From DATFKA01 sp042095835 (GTDB lineage: Bacteria; Bacteroidota; Bacteroidia; Chitinophagales; Saprospiraceae), in contig JBELML010000072.1 in NCBI GenBank assembly GCA_042095835.1, positions 1-31,054 of the forward strand: a DNA stretch of 31,054 bases, given 5' to 3'. Numbering within the stretch: position 1 is the first letter of the stretch; each line of letters begins with the position of its first letter. Both the position numbers and the translations under genes were made by a program. Of this stretch, positions 16,448 through 24,351 are shown one piece after another. The notes under the pieces were generated by a model. It ran no database searches. It worked only from the letters and a program-made list of their open reading frames with translations, and was not told the origin of the DNA.

Positions 16448-16490
16448 AAATGGGTCATTTCGAATAATTCGAGATGACCCATTTAATTTT
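16448..16490 (+). terminator. Intrinsic terminator after acyl-CoA dehydrogenase
   Basis: A 17-bp stem is formed by 16448-16464 (starting AAATGGGTCAT) and 16468-16484 (ending ATGACCCATTT), with one G-T wobble and the 3-base loop TAA. AATTTTAT follows. It lies 23 bases after the stop codon. The A-run before and T-run after suggest it can work in both directions. Confidence 0.85.
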
Positions 16491-16633
16491 ATCTATAAAA
16501 TCTTTTCTCCTGTATATTATAAAAGGCGATGTAAGGGTTAAATGAAAGGAAAGGTCTATCTTATTTGATGAATAGCTTTAAATAGATCAAACAGCTTCAA
16601 TGAAGTTGTCTAAGGTTTTCTGTTGCAGGCGAG

Positions 16634-16728
16634 AAAACAGTATTTTAAGGCTAATCGAGGCAAAAAACGTAAGCTATGCATCGCATAGCTGAGGCTTTTT
16701 AACAAAGAGTAGCCTTAAAAGATGTTTT
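16634..16728. repeat. Structured dispersed repeat, copy B
   Basis: This is the best-formed copy. Outer arms are AAAACA (16634-16639) and TGTTTT (16723-16728). The middle stem is a perfect 11 bp, TTTTAAGGCTA (16643-16653) with TAGCCTTAAAA (16710-16720). The inner stem is a perfect 8 bp, AGCTATGC (16672-16679) with GCATAGCT (16683-16690), and a 3-base loop. The core 16657-16704 begins GAGGCAAAAAACG and ends GAGGCTTTTTAACA. A 13-base direct repeat, AAACAGCTTCAAT, lies at 16589-16601 and 16752-16764 on either side. Apart from the terminator, nothing else is seen in the 366-base gap 16425-16790. Confidence 0.9.
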
Positions 16729-16790
16729 TGATAGCCCAACAAGGAAACTTTAAACAGCTTCAATTATAAAAATCTTTACAAAATACTTCC

Positions 16791-19769
16791 ATGAGAACAA
16801 AAGCATTTTCACCCTTCCTAGCAGTCGTTCTGTTCACAATGCTCACCTATAGCTGCCAGCAAGCAGGTGGTCTTGGTTATGAAACTAAAACGGCGACGGA
16901 AGAAGGCTACACCTACGAATATGTCAGCAACGATGATTCTAATACACGTGTCTATACCTTAGACAATGACCTTAAAGTGTACTTGAGTGTATACAAGAAT
17001 GCCCCACGCATTCAGACCTTTATACCTGTAAAAGCAGGTGGAAAATTCGACCCTGCTAATTCTACAGGTCTAGCACACTATTTAGAACATATGATGTTCA
17101 AAGGCACCAAAACCTTTGGCACCAAAGACTGGGAAGCAGAAAAACCTTTACTCGATGAAATCGAACAACTCTACCAAGATTATCGAAGTATCGAAGATCC
17201 TGAGGCGAGAAAAGCACACTACGCAAAAATTGATGATTTATCCAATAAGGCAGCTGAATTCGCCATTGCCAATGAGTATGATAAAATGGTCGCATACATC
17301 GGCGCAAAAGGAACGAATGCGTATACTACTGAAGATCGTACAGTATATACCAACGACATCCCCGGCAATCAACTTGAAAACTGGTTAGAAATTGAGGCGG
17401 AGCGTTTCAGTATGATTGTTAACCGACTTTTCCATACAGAGTTGGAAGCCGTGTACGAAGAAAAAAACCGTTCTTTAGATAATGATTACTGGAAAGTCTA
17501 CGAGCGCCTTTATAGTCATGTTTTTGATGGCCATAAATATGGAGAACAAACCGTAATCGGGACCATTGAGCACCTCAAAAATCCTTCTATTACGGACATC
17601 AATGCCTACTTCGAAAAGTATTATGTACCCAACAATATGGCCGTTTGTTTAAGTGGTGATTTCGACCCCAATGAAACGATTAAACTGATCGATCAATATT
17701 TTGGCCAATTACCCAAAAGCGACTTGGAAGAATATGTGATGGAACCAGCCACTCCAATTTCCAATTCGATCGTAGATACCGTTTATGGTCCCGACGCCGA
17801 ATTCCTAAATATGGCCTTCCGTTTTGGTGGAACCTCTAGTGAAGACTATGCCATGCTGAAGATGGTAGATTATCTGCTGGATAATAGCACTGCTGGCTTG
17901 ATCAATCTCAATCTTATACAAAAACAAAAGGTATTGGAGGGAGGCACTTATGTCGATAATCTCAATGATTACTCGCTACATTTCTTCAGCGGTTCTCCCA
18001 GAGAAGGTCAGAGCTTGAAAGAGGTTCAGGATTTGCTACTCTCTCAAATCGAACTCATCAAAAATGGTGAATTTGAAGATTGGTTGATGGAAGCTATTGT
18101 GAATGACTTCAAGAAAAACAAAATGCGGGCCTTGGAGTCTAATTATTCCAGAGCGAACGATATGGTCATGGCTTTCACTAATAATATGCCATGGCAAGAC
18201 TATATCAGTCTCATAGAAAAGATGGAGGCCATCACCAAAGAAGATTTGGTACAATGGGTAAAAGATAAGTATCAGGATAATTATGTAGTCATCCATAAAA
18301 TTAATGGAGAAGATCCTAATAAAATGCGCGTTGAGAAACCTGCTATCACTAAGGTTCCGGTTGACCGAAGCACCAAATCTCCCTTCTTTGAAAAAATCGA
18401 AGCAAGAGAAGTACCACCCATTCAGCCAGTTTTTGTGAATTATGAAAATGACATCCAACGGGCGACTTTGGCTTCTGGCATACCCGTACTTTACAACAAA
18501 AACAAAGAGAATAAAATCTTCAACTTATACTATCTCCTGGATTTCGGTAAGAATGAAGATCCTACGCTGCCATTAGCACTAGACTATTTACAATATTTGG
18601 GTACAGCAGATTACTCCAATGAGGCTTTCAATAAAGAATTGTATAAACTGGGCTGTAGCTTCAATGTCTCAGCTACCAGTGACCGAACCTACGTTTTCTT
18701 AACTGGATTGGATGAGAATATGGTACCGGCTATGCAACTCTTCGAAGACCTCTTGATGAATCCAGTAGCAGATAGCGAAGCTATGAAAGGAATGGTCGTA
18801 GATATGCACAAAAAGCGTGCTGATGCCAAGAAAAACAAAGGCACAATTCTATTTTCTGGTTTGATGAACTATGTGCAATATGGTCCAGAATCGCCTTTTA
18901 CTAATGTACTTTCCAATGAACAATTGGATCAACTGCAATCTGATTTATTGTTATCAAAAATCAGAGACATTTTACAAACCGAACATAGAGTAATGTATTA
19001 TGGCCCCAAATCTCTTGCGGATGTAACAGAGGTTTTAAATGCCAATCATAATGCGGCTGAAGACAGAAAACCCGCTCCAGAGCGTAAAGTATTTGCTAAG
19101 CTGGGTACTGAAGACCCAAGTGTATTTTTCACAGACTACGACATGGTGCAGGCAGAGATCATCTTTAGTTCAAAAGGGCCAGATTATGATCCGGAGATAG
19201 CTCCAGAGGCGAGACTCTTTAATGAGTATTTTGGCGGTGGTATGTCTAGTATTGTATTCCAGGAAATCCGAGAAGCACAAGGTTTGGCCTACTCCGTTTT
19301 CTCTTCTTATCAACAGGGAGCGAAGGTAGACCAGAACGATAATATGATGGCTTACGTAGGCACGCAAGCCGACAAGCAAAAGGAAGCGATGGAGGCCTTG
19401 ATTGATTTAATCAACAACCTACCAGAGTCGCCGCAGAACTTTGAAAATGCTAAAAAATCTATACTAGAGAAAATTCAAAGCGAGCGAATCACTAAAACGA
19501 GTGTATTGTTTAACTATTTATCGGCTCAGGAAAAGGATTTATCCTACGATATCAGAAAGGACATCTATGAGAAAGTACAAGAGATGGATTTTGCTGATCT
19601 GAAAAATTTCCACACCAAATATGTTAAAGACAAAAACTACAATGTTGCGGTGATTGGCGACGAGAATAAAATAGACTTTGTGGCGCTCAACAAGTACGGA
19701 ACGATCCAAAAACTAAGCTTACAAGAGCTCTTTGGTTATAAAGACCGAGATCCTAATTTATTGAATTAA
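16791..19769 (+). CDS. M16-family zinc metallopeptidase, two-domain lipoprotein
   Basis: This 992-residue exported protease of the pitrilysin/insulinase clan probably acts in the periplasm or on the outer membrane. The signal peptide ends LTYSC with the lipobox Cys at residue 22. The inverted zinc motif is GLAHYLEHMMF (H96, E99, H100), and the further glutamate lies in AVYEEKNRS. An insertion between the HxxEH helix and that glutamate is rich in Glu/Lys helices, as in other Bacteroidota members. The C-terminal half (from about 560) is a second M16 unit without HxxEH. It contains YFGGGMSSIVFQEIREAQGLAYSVFS (in part), the substrate-binding R/Y region of clan members. Substrate is unknown. A terminator follows immediately. 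Confidence 0.95.
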   Translation: MRTKAFSPFLAVVLFTMLTYSCQQAGGLGYETKTATEEGYTYEYVSNDDSNTRVYTLDNDLKVYLSVYKNAPRIQTFIPVKAGGKFDPANSTGLAHYLEHMMFKGTKTFGTKDWEAEKPLLDEIEQLYQDYRSIEDPEARKAHYAKIDDLSNKAAEFAIANEYDKMVAYIGAKGTNAYTTEDRTVYTNDIPGNQLENWLEIEAERFSMIVNRLFHTELEAVYEEKNRSLDNDYWKVYERLYSHVFDGHKYGEQTVIGTIEHLKNPSITDINAYFEKYYVPNNMAVCLSGDFDPNETIKLIDQYFGQLPKSDLEEYVMEPATPISNSIVDTVYGPDAEFLNMAFRFGGTSSEDYAMLKMVDYLLDNSTAGLINLNLIQKQKVLEGGTYVDNLNDYSLHFFSGSPREGQSLKEVQDLLLSQIELIKNGEFEDWLMEAIVNDFKKNKMRALESNYSRANDMVMAFTNNMPWQDYISLIEKMEAITKEDLVQWVKDKYQDNYVVIHKINGEDPNKMRVEKPAITKVPVDRSTKSPFFEKIEAREVPPIQPVFVNYENDIQRATLASGIPVLYNKNKENKIFNLYYLLDFGKNEDPTLPLALDYLQYLGTADYSNEAFNKELYKLGCSFNVSATSDRTYVFLTGLDENMVPAMQLFEDLLMNPVADSEAMKGMVVDMHKKRADAKKNKGTILFSGLMNYVQYGPESPFTNVLSNEQLDQLQSDLLLSKIRDILQTEHRVMYYGPKSLADVTEVLNANHNAAEDRKPAPERKVFAKLGTEDPSVFFTDYDMVQAEIIFSSKGPDYDPEIAPEARLFNEYFGGGMSSIVFQEIREAQGLAYSVFSSYQQGAKVDQNDNMMAYVGTQADKQKEAMEALIDLINNLPESPQNFENAKKSILEKIQSERITKTSVLFNYLSAQEKDLSYDIRKDIYEKVQEMDFADLKNFHTKYVKDKNYNVAVIGDENKIDFVALNKYGTIQKLSLQELFGYKDRDPNLLN

Positions 19770-19776
19770 AAATCCA

Positions 19777-19817
19777 ACAAAGTCATTCTGGCACTCCGGA
19801 ATGACTTTGTCTTTTTT
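19777..19817. terminator. Bidirectional terminator shared by M16 gene and small membrane protein gene
   Basis: ACAAAGTCATTC (19777-19788) and GAATGACTTTGT (19799-19810) form a perfect 12-bp stem with a 10-base loop. CTTTTTTC follows on the plus strand. It starts seven bases after the M16 stop. It overlaps the last codons of the minus-strand gene at 19783, so that gene's C-terminus is encoded by terminator DNA. Confidence 0.85.
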
Positions 19818-20058
19818 CTATCTCCCTTTCATAGCGGACTCTATGCAAAATAGCGTCTCCAAATAGGCACAAACCGCTATTCAGTACAATCAAGGCAAGT
19901 GTTCCATAAAGGACCCAATCTTTCATGGGTGCTGCATCATATTTCAACATTGCAGCCTCGGCAACTAAACTTGCTCCAAAACCGACCAATACTAAACCAA
20001 GAGGTGCCTGGTAAAACCAACGGCGATAATGCCGATTCTTACTTCTAAGTACTGCCAT
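19783..20058 (-). CDS. Small two-helix membrane protein, unknown
   Basis: This is a 91-residue protein with two hydrophobic helices, about residues 16-33 (APLGLVLVGFGASLVAEA) and 49-67 (VLYGTLALIVLNSGLCLFG). A basic start (AVLRSKNRHYRRW) comes before them and a charged tail (HRVRYEREIEKRQSH) after. No known family is recognised. The reading frame stays open further upstream to 20190, but that part lies in structured repeat copy C and its translation looks unlike protein. I therefore took the ATG at 20058; an in-frame ATG at 20100 would add 14 residues. It converges on the M16 gene and lies downstream of kdsB with the repeat between. Role unknown; a small envelope or assembly factor is only a guess. 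Confidence 0.7.
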   Translation of the reverse strand: MAVLRSKNRHYRRWFYQAPLGLVLVGFGASLVAEAAMLKYDAAPMKDWVLYGTLALIVLNSGLCLFGDAILHRVRYEREIEKRQSHSGVPE

Positions 20059-20098
20059 TGTTTTATAGTTTAAGTAACGGACAAAGAATAAGTCCCGC

Positions 20099-20206
20099 AT
20101 TTTGATCGAGAAGCTTTTAAGCCAAGACAAGGCAAAAAATGTAGGCAATGCAGGGCATTGATGAGGCTTTTTAACGCCGTATTGGTGCAAAAGGTTCCAT
20201 CAAAAT
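20099..20206. repeat. Structured dispersed repeat, copy C
   Basis: Outer arms are ATTTTGAT (20099-20106) and ATCAAAAT (20199-20206), a perfect 8 bp. Middle stems are CTTTT (20114-20118) with AAAAG (20189-20193) and CCAA (20122-20125) with TTGG (20182-20185). The inner stem is CAATGC (20146-20151) with GCATTG (20155-20160) and a 3-base loop. The core 20129-20176 starts AAGGCAAAAAATG and ends GAGGCTTTTTAACG, as in copies A and B. It lies between kdsB and the small membrane protein gene, both on the minus strand. Confidence 0.88.
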
Positions 20207-20239
20207 CGGTAAGTTGTTTTTTGGCTGTTACTAAAGAGA

Positions 20240-20995
20240 TTAAAGTAAATGCTGAATCTTGGCGATATCCTCAGGCGTGTCTATGCCGATCGCTGCTTTA
20301 TCTGTCAGGTGGATATAGATTTTTTTGCCCATTTCCATCCATCGCAATTGTTCGAGTGATTCTTGTTGTTCTAGGCCACCAGGAGGTGCTTTCGCTAGCT
20401 CTAGTAAGGTATTTCTTTCAAAGCCATAGATGCCAATATGCTGGTAAAACTGCCCCTGACTCAACCAATTAGCGCGAGGTGTATTTCTTTGGTGTGGAAT
20501 AGGGCTACGGCTAAAATAGAGCGCCTCCTGCTTTTGATTAAACACCACTTTTACCGTATTAGGATTAAAAATGGCATTGTGATCCTTTAATTCAATCGCT
20601 GCGGTCACGATCTGTGCATCGGTATTTTTTAGCGCTAAAGCTAAAGCATCAATCAACACCCATTCAATAAAAGGCTCATCACCTTGGATATTAATGGCGT
20701 AGCCAAGATCAGGGACTTTCTCTACCAACTCTGCAATTCGGTCCGTCCCGCTGATATGATCTGGACGAGTCATGATATATTCTCCATTGAAACTAGCCAC
20801 ATTCTGGGCGATACGTTCATCATCGGTAGCTACTACAACTTTGTCTAGCTCTTTACTTTTGAGGCATTGTTCATAGACCCTTTGGATCATCGTTTTCCCC
20901 CCTAAATCCACTAAAGGTTTACCAGGAAACCGAGACGAAGCAAAGCGGGCTGGAATAATACCATAGATTAACGGAGCGTTGTTTTTCTTTTCCAC
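20240..20995 (-). CDS. kdsB: 3-deoxy-manno-octulosonate cytidylyltransferase
   Basis: This cytoplasmic enzyme activates Kdo with CTP to CMP-Kdo for lipid A inner-core synthesis, so the organism makes Kdo-containing LPS or LOS. The N-terminal nucleotide-binding motif is GIIPARFASSRFPGKPL. It is followed by GGKTMIQRVYEQ, VVVATDDERIA, TRPDHISGTDRIAE and INIQGDEPFI, all family signatures. YFSRSPIPHQR and GIDTPEDI come later. No ATG precedes the GIIPARF strand. I chose a GTG at 20995, which gives 251 residues; a TTG at 21022 would add nine. It is divergent from the LysM gene, with only 76 bases between starts. Structured repeat C lies just after the stop. Confidence 0.96.
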   Translation of the reverse strand: MEKKNNAPLIYGIIPARFASSRFPGKPLVDLGGKTMIQRVYEQCLKSKELDKVVVATDDERIAQNVASFNGEYIMTRPDHISGTDRIAELVEKVPDLGYAINIQGDEPFIEWVLIDALALALKNTDAQIVTAAIELKDHNAIFNPNTVKVVFNQKQEALYFSRSPIPHQRNTPRANWLSQGQFYQHIGIYGFERNTLLELAKAPPGGLEQQESLEQLRWMEMGKKIYIHLTDKAAIGIDTPEDIAKIQHLL

Positions 20996-21071
20996 GAATA
21001 CTTGTTTAAGATTGCAGTGCAATAAAAGCTATATTTTCCTATTTTTAGCATAGCGATAACCGAAATATACG

Positions 21072-21923
21072 ATGAAGTACCTGTTGTTTTTAATTCTAAT
21101 TCCTTGTTATACTACTTTACAAGCCTTTACTGGAGATAGTCTCTATTATCTAAAAATGGGAGACACTTTAAATCTCAGTATCAGTCCTTTCAATGAAAAG
21201 CTGATTGATCATTATTTTGAAAAAGGTCAAACCTTATTCTCCTTAGCCCAATTTTACGGCCTCTCCGTAGACGAACTTAAATTCTACAATCCTGGTTTGC
21301 TTGATGGTGTAGATATTGGCGATAGAGTACAAATCCCTATTCCCAATCGAGCCATTATCCGATACGGCAGCCAACAAATCAGCCGCGAAGGGTCCATCCC
21401 AATATATTATCATATTCAAAAGGGAGACACCTTTTATGGACTTAGCAACCGACTTTTTAAAATGCCCGTTGAGGAGCTTAAAATTCGTCTTATTCCTTAT
21501 GGCGATGAGTTAAAAATAGGCCAAAAATTATTTGTTGGTTGGATATCCATTGATGGCGTCCCCGAAGATTATCGATTGGTCAGAGGGCACCCCTTACTGA
21601 GAAAGAATAGAAAACTACAACCGTTATACCAAGCACAAATATCGCAAGGAAAAAAACAAAAATTGCTCAGAGGAGCTGCTGTATGGAAAAATGAAAAAGA
21701 CAAAGATGATTCCAATTTTTTTGTACTCTTCGATGGGGCTAAAAAAGGCTCTTATGTGGAATTGTATAGCCCACTGAGAGGCCGTAGGGTCTACGCCAAA
21801 GTACTAGGACCTATCCCAGAGGGCGTTTATGATGATGCGGTAAAGATCATTACTTCTACCATTACCGCCAAGCTACTCGGAGCAATTGATGGTCAATTCT
21901 ATGTAGAAATTAAATTCTTCTAG
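21072..21923 (+). CDS. Secreted LysM protein with a double-psi-barrel-like end
   Basis: This 283-residue exported protein likely binds peptidoglycan in the periplasm. The signal peptide is MKYLLFLILIPCYTTLQAF. The first LysM repeat covers about residues 48-91 (FEKGQTLFSLAQFYGLSVDELKFYNPG, in part, ending GDRVQIP). The second covers about 113-155 (HIQKGDTFYGLSNRLFKMPVEELK, in part, ending IGQKLFVG). The C-terminus from about residue 200 contains GSYVELYSPLRGRRVYAKVLGPIPEG and ITAKLLGAIDG. This spacing recalls RlpA-like double-psi beta-barrels, though the catalytic Asp/His pattern of lytic transglycosylases is not evident. A role in wall binding or remodelling is inferred. It stands divergent to kdsB. 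Confidence 0.88.
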   Translation: MKYLLFLILIPCYTTLQAFTGDSLYYLKMGDTLNLSISPFNEKLIDHYFEKGQTLFSLAQFYGLSVDELKFYNPGLLDGVDIGDRVQIPIPNRAIIRYGSQQISREGSIPIYYHIQKGDTFYGLSNRLFKMPVEELKIRLIPYGDELKIGQKLFVGWISIDGVPEDYRLVRGHPLLRKNRKLQPLYQAQISQGKKQKLLRGAAVWKNEKDKDDSNFFVLFDGAKKGSYVELYSPLRGRRVYAKVLGPIPEGVYDDAVKIITSTITAKLLGAIDGQFYVEIKFF

Positions 21924-21988
21924 CTTCGTTTCTCAGAAGTTCATAAAAACATTACACCGCGAAAAAGCTTTATCCAATAAGGAATTAT

Positions 21989-21996
21989 TAATTTTG
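21989..21996 (+). promoter_or_regulatory. Candidate -7 box for the PLP-enzyme gene
   Basis: TAATTTTG matches the Bacteroidota -7 consensus TAnnTTTG exactly and lies 19 bases before the ATG at 22016. The upstream -33 element is only partial (CTTTA near 21968-21972). If used, the mRNA leader would be very short and A/C-rich without a Shine-Dalgarno site. Confidence 0.4.
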
Positions 21997-22015
21997 CCCC
22001 TGCAAAAACAACAAC

Positions 22016-23374
22016 ATGGAATACCACAAGAATATCCTTACGACCATCGGCAATACTCCACTCGTTCAATTAAATAGAGTTGTAGCAGGTTTGCCCTGCA
22101 AAGTGCTCATGAAAGTGGAAACCTTCAACCCAGGCCATTCGATCAAAGACCGTATGGCGCTCAAAATGGTCCAGGATGCAGAAGCCAGAGGAGATTTAAA
22201 ACCAGGAGGAACCATTATTGAATGTACCTCTGGTAATACGGGTATGGGTTTAGCCCTAGCGGGTTGTGTAAAAGGCTACAAATGTATCTTCACGACTACC
22301 GATAAGCAGTCGAAAGAGAAGATGGATATCTTGAGAGCAGTAGGTGCAGAAGTGATTGTTTGTCCTACCAATGTAGAGCCAGATGATCCCAAATCTTACT
22401 ATTCCGTTGCTGAGCGTTTAAGTAAGGAAATTCCGAATAGTTATTGGTTCAACCAATATGATAATCTATCGAACCGCCAGGCTCACTATGAGAGTACAGG
22501 CCCTGAAATCTGGAGCCAAACCAAAGGAAAAGTTACCCACATGGTGGTAGGTGTTGGTACAGGTGGTACAGTATCAGGTACTGGGCTCTATCTTAAGGAA
22601 CAAAATCCCGATGTAAAAGTCTGGGGTATTGACACCTATGGTTCCGTATTCAAAAAATACCATGAGACGGGTGAGTTTGATACCAATGAAATCTACCCTT
22701 ACATCACGGAGGGCATTGGGGAAGATATCCTCCCCAAGAATGTCAACTTTGACGTTATCGACCATTTTGAGAAAGTTTCAGATAAAGATGGTGCGGTCAT
22801 GGCGCGTCGTTTGGCCAAAGAAGAAGGTTTATTGCTAGGTTATTCCGCAGGTTCCGCCGTAGCTGGCCTGATTCAATTAAAAGATCAACTCCAAGCAAGC
22901 GATGTAGTCGTAGTGGTCATCCACGATCACGGTAGTCGCTATGTCGGAAAGATCTACAACGATGATTGGATGAGAGAACGCGGTTTCTTGGACGATGAAA
23001 TGAAAGTTAAAGACATCGTCGCTCAAAAGCCGCATACTTCTTTCTATGCAGTCGACAAAACCGAAGGCATTCGCCAAGCTTTCCACTTGATGAAGCAGCA
23101 CGATATTTCTCAGTTACCTGTTTTAGAAAATGAAGAAGTGGTAGGAGGCCTGACGGAAAGCTCCGTATTACAATACCTATTGGAGAATCCAGGTGCTAAT
23201 GGAGAAACTACGGTTGGTGATATTATGGGACCTGCTTTCCCCATCATCGATGAAAATCTACCTGCTAGTCAATTGACAAAGTTTATCAGTAAGCAAATAC
23301 CAGCAGTCATTGCGAAAAATCGTGCCGGTAGCATGCAAATTGTCACCCAATACGATCTCATCCAAGCGATGTAA
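22016..23374 (+). CDS. PLP-dependent cystathionine beta-synthase-type enzyme with CBS domains
   Basis: This 452-residue cytoplasmic enzyme is of the cysteine synthase / cystathionine beta-synthase fold type II. It likely condenses serine (or O-acetylserine) with homocysteine or sulfide. HSIKDRMAL carries the PLP Schiff-base lysine K44. TSGNTGMGLA binds the substrate carboxylate, GVGTGGTVSGTG binds the PLP phosphate, and SAGSAVAG closes the active site. The C-terminal 110 residues form two CBS repeats (VKDIVAQKPHTSFYAVD onward, in part, and VGDIMGPAFPIIDENL), which usually sense adenosyl ligands such as SAM. The fusion favours cystathionine beta-synthase over plain CysK. The ATG at 22016 fits the promoter box. 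It converges on the NlpC/P60 gene with a gap of nine bases. Confidence 0.93.
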   Translation: MEYHKNILTTIGNTPLVQLNRVVAGLPCKVLMKVETFNPGHSIKDRMALKMVQDAEARGDLKPGGTIIECTSGNTGMGLALAGCVKGYKCIFTTTDKQSKEKMDILRAVGAEVIVCPTNVEPDDPKSYYSVAERLSKEIPNSYWFNQYDNLSNRQAHYESTGPEIWSQTKGKVTHMVVGVGTGGTVSGTGLYLKEQNPDVKVWGIDTYGSVFKKYHETGEFDTNEIYPYITEGIGEDILPKNVNFDVIDHFEKVSDKDGAVMARRLAKEEGLLLGYSAGSAVAGLIQLKDQLQASDVVVVVIHDHGSRYVGKIYNDDWMRERGFLDDEMKVKDIVAQKPHTSFYAVDKTEGIRQAFHLMKQHDISQLPVLENEEVVGGLTESSVLQYLLENPGANGETTVGDIMGPAFPIIDENLPASQLTKFISKQIPAVIAKNRAGSMQIVTQYDLIQAM

Positions 23375-23383
23375 TTAGAAATA

Positions 23384-24235
23384 TTATTTAAAAAGCTCCA
23401 CCTGAGTGTTGTAAACCGTTTTATCAAGGCTCTCAGGTTGCTCGGTAGAAGGTTGGAAATCCAAAATTCGCTTACACAAGCGTAGTTTATGCGTGTACCG
23501 CTTTTGGTCTTCATTATAGATTCCATAATGATCGAGTCGGTCAATACGTACACCACCATAAGCATGGATGATTTTTTGGTCATCCATGATAATTCCAACG
23601 TGGGCTATCCGGCCTACTTTATTCTCAAAAAAGGCCAAATCTCCGGCGGTGGCTAGTTCCGTAAAGTCCACCACTTCTCCCGATTCGATTTGCTCAGATG
23701 GGTCACGTGGCAATTGTATACCACACATATTGAACACCATTTGTACCAAGCCAGCACTATCGATACCAAAAGGAGAACGGCCGCCCCATAAGAAGGGTGT
23801 ATTCAGGTAGCGTTTAGCAATTTTCATTACAAAAGCAGCAGAAGATTTTCGTTCGTCAGCAGCTACGGCCTGACCACTAAAGGTAAAGCGCTGCTCTCCC
23901 AACTTGAAGTGGATACCATCATATTGCGGAAGCCTTGCACCGATAGTAATAGGCACAAAGTGATTTTGTCCCATAGCACCTTGCACCAATTCCAAGCTAA
24001 AAGCAAAATCACTTTTAAACGCTTCAAACTCACTTGGCGTGATGGCTGTTATTTGGGTACTTTCTACCCAACCCACAAAATTATCTTGAGCACAGCGGAT
24101 TTTTGTCCATTGACGGCCTTTTTGGTTAAGTATTTCAACCAACTCGCCAAAAAGCAGTTGCGAGGCCATTTCGCTTTTATGCGAGGCAGCTGTACGGATG
24201 GGCACCACACTGAGAGGGCAAATACCAAAATGCAT
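23384..24235 (-). CDS. NlpC/P60 (C40) protein with Cys replaced by Ser
   Basis: This 283-residue protein has an N-terminal SH3-like domain (about 1-60; LLFGELVEILNQKGRQWTKI) and a C-terminal NlpC/P60 cell-wall peptidase domain (about 135-240). The domain shows FLWGGRSPFGIDSAGLVQ, LPRDPSEQ, GDLAFFE, AHVGIIM (H212) and IIHAYGGV (H224). In active members the first motif reads DCSG, with the nucleophile Cys. Here it reads D-S-A-G with Ser at residue 160 (codon AGT, one base from TGT). The protein may be an inactive wall-binding relative, or a family branch with a changed nucleophile. No clear signal peptide is seen, although the N-terminus MHFGICPLSVVPI is mildly hydrophobic. It is divergent from the PorP/SprF gene. 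Confidence 0.9.
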   Translation of the reverse strand: MHFGICPLSVVPIRTAASHKSEMASQLLFGELVEILNQKGRQWTKIRCAQDNFVGWVESTQITAITPSEFEAFKSDFAFSLELVQGAMGQNHFVPITIGARLPQYDGIHFKLGEQRFTFSGQAVAADERKSSAAFVMKIAKRYLNTPFLWGGRSPFGIDSAGLVQMVFNMCGIQLPRDPSEQIESGEVVDFTELATAGDLAFFENKVGRIAHVGIIMDDQKIIHAYGGVRIDRLDHYGIYNEDQKRYTHKLRLCKRILDFQPSTEQPESLDKTVYNTQVELFK

Positions 24236-24294
24236 GTATCCTGCTTAACTTTTAATGGAATCTACCAAAAATAATAAATATTCTGATATGGGCG

Positions 24295-24327
24295 TTGGAT
24301 AAGAGTCTAAAATAAACTGTAATTTTG
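24295..24327 (+). promoter_or_regulatory. Bacteroidota-type promoter of the PorP/SprF gene
   Basis: TTG at 24295-24297 and TAATTTTG at 24320-24327 match the -33 TTG and -7 TAnnTTTG elements with a 22-base spacer. The ATG follows at 24352. An alternative in-frame TTG start at 24325 lies inside the -7 box, which argues for the ATG. Confidence 0.6.
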
Positions 24328-24351
24328 GTCAAAATTTGTAGAGAAGACTAT

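Noticed and set aside
18036..18458. 140-residue minus-strand reading frame
   Set aside because: It is a shadow inside the M16 peptidase gene, whose motifs and length are complete.
20059..20190. N-terminal extension of the small membrane protein gene
   Set aside because: The extension is encoded by structured repeat copy C and only adds residues before a natural ATG at 20058.
23909..24274. 121-residue plus-strand reading frame
   Set aside because: It is opposite to the NlpC/P60 gene and has no motif or suitable promoter.
24325..24351. Upstream TTG start of the PorP/SprF gene
   Set aside because: The TTG lies within the -7 promoter box and the signal peptide starts at the ATG at 24352.
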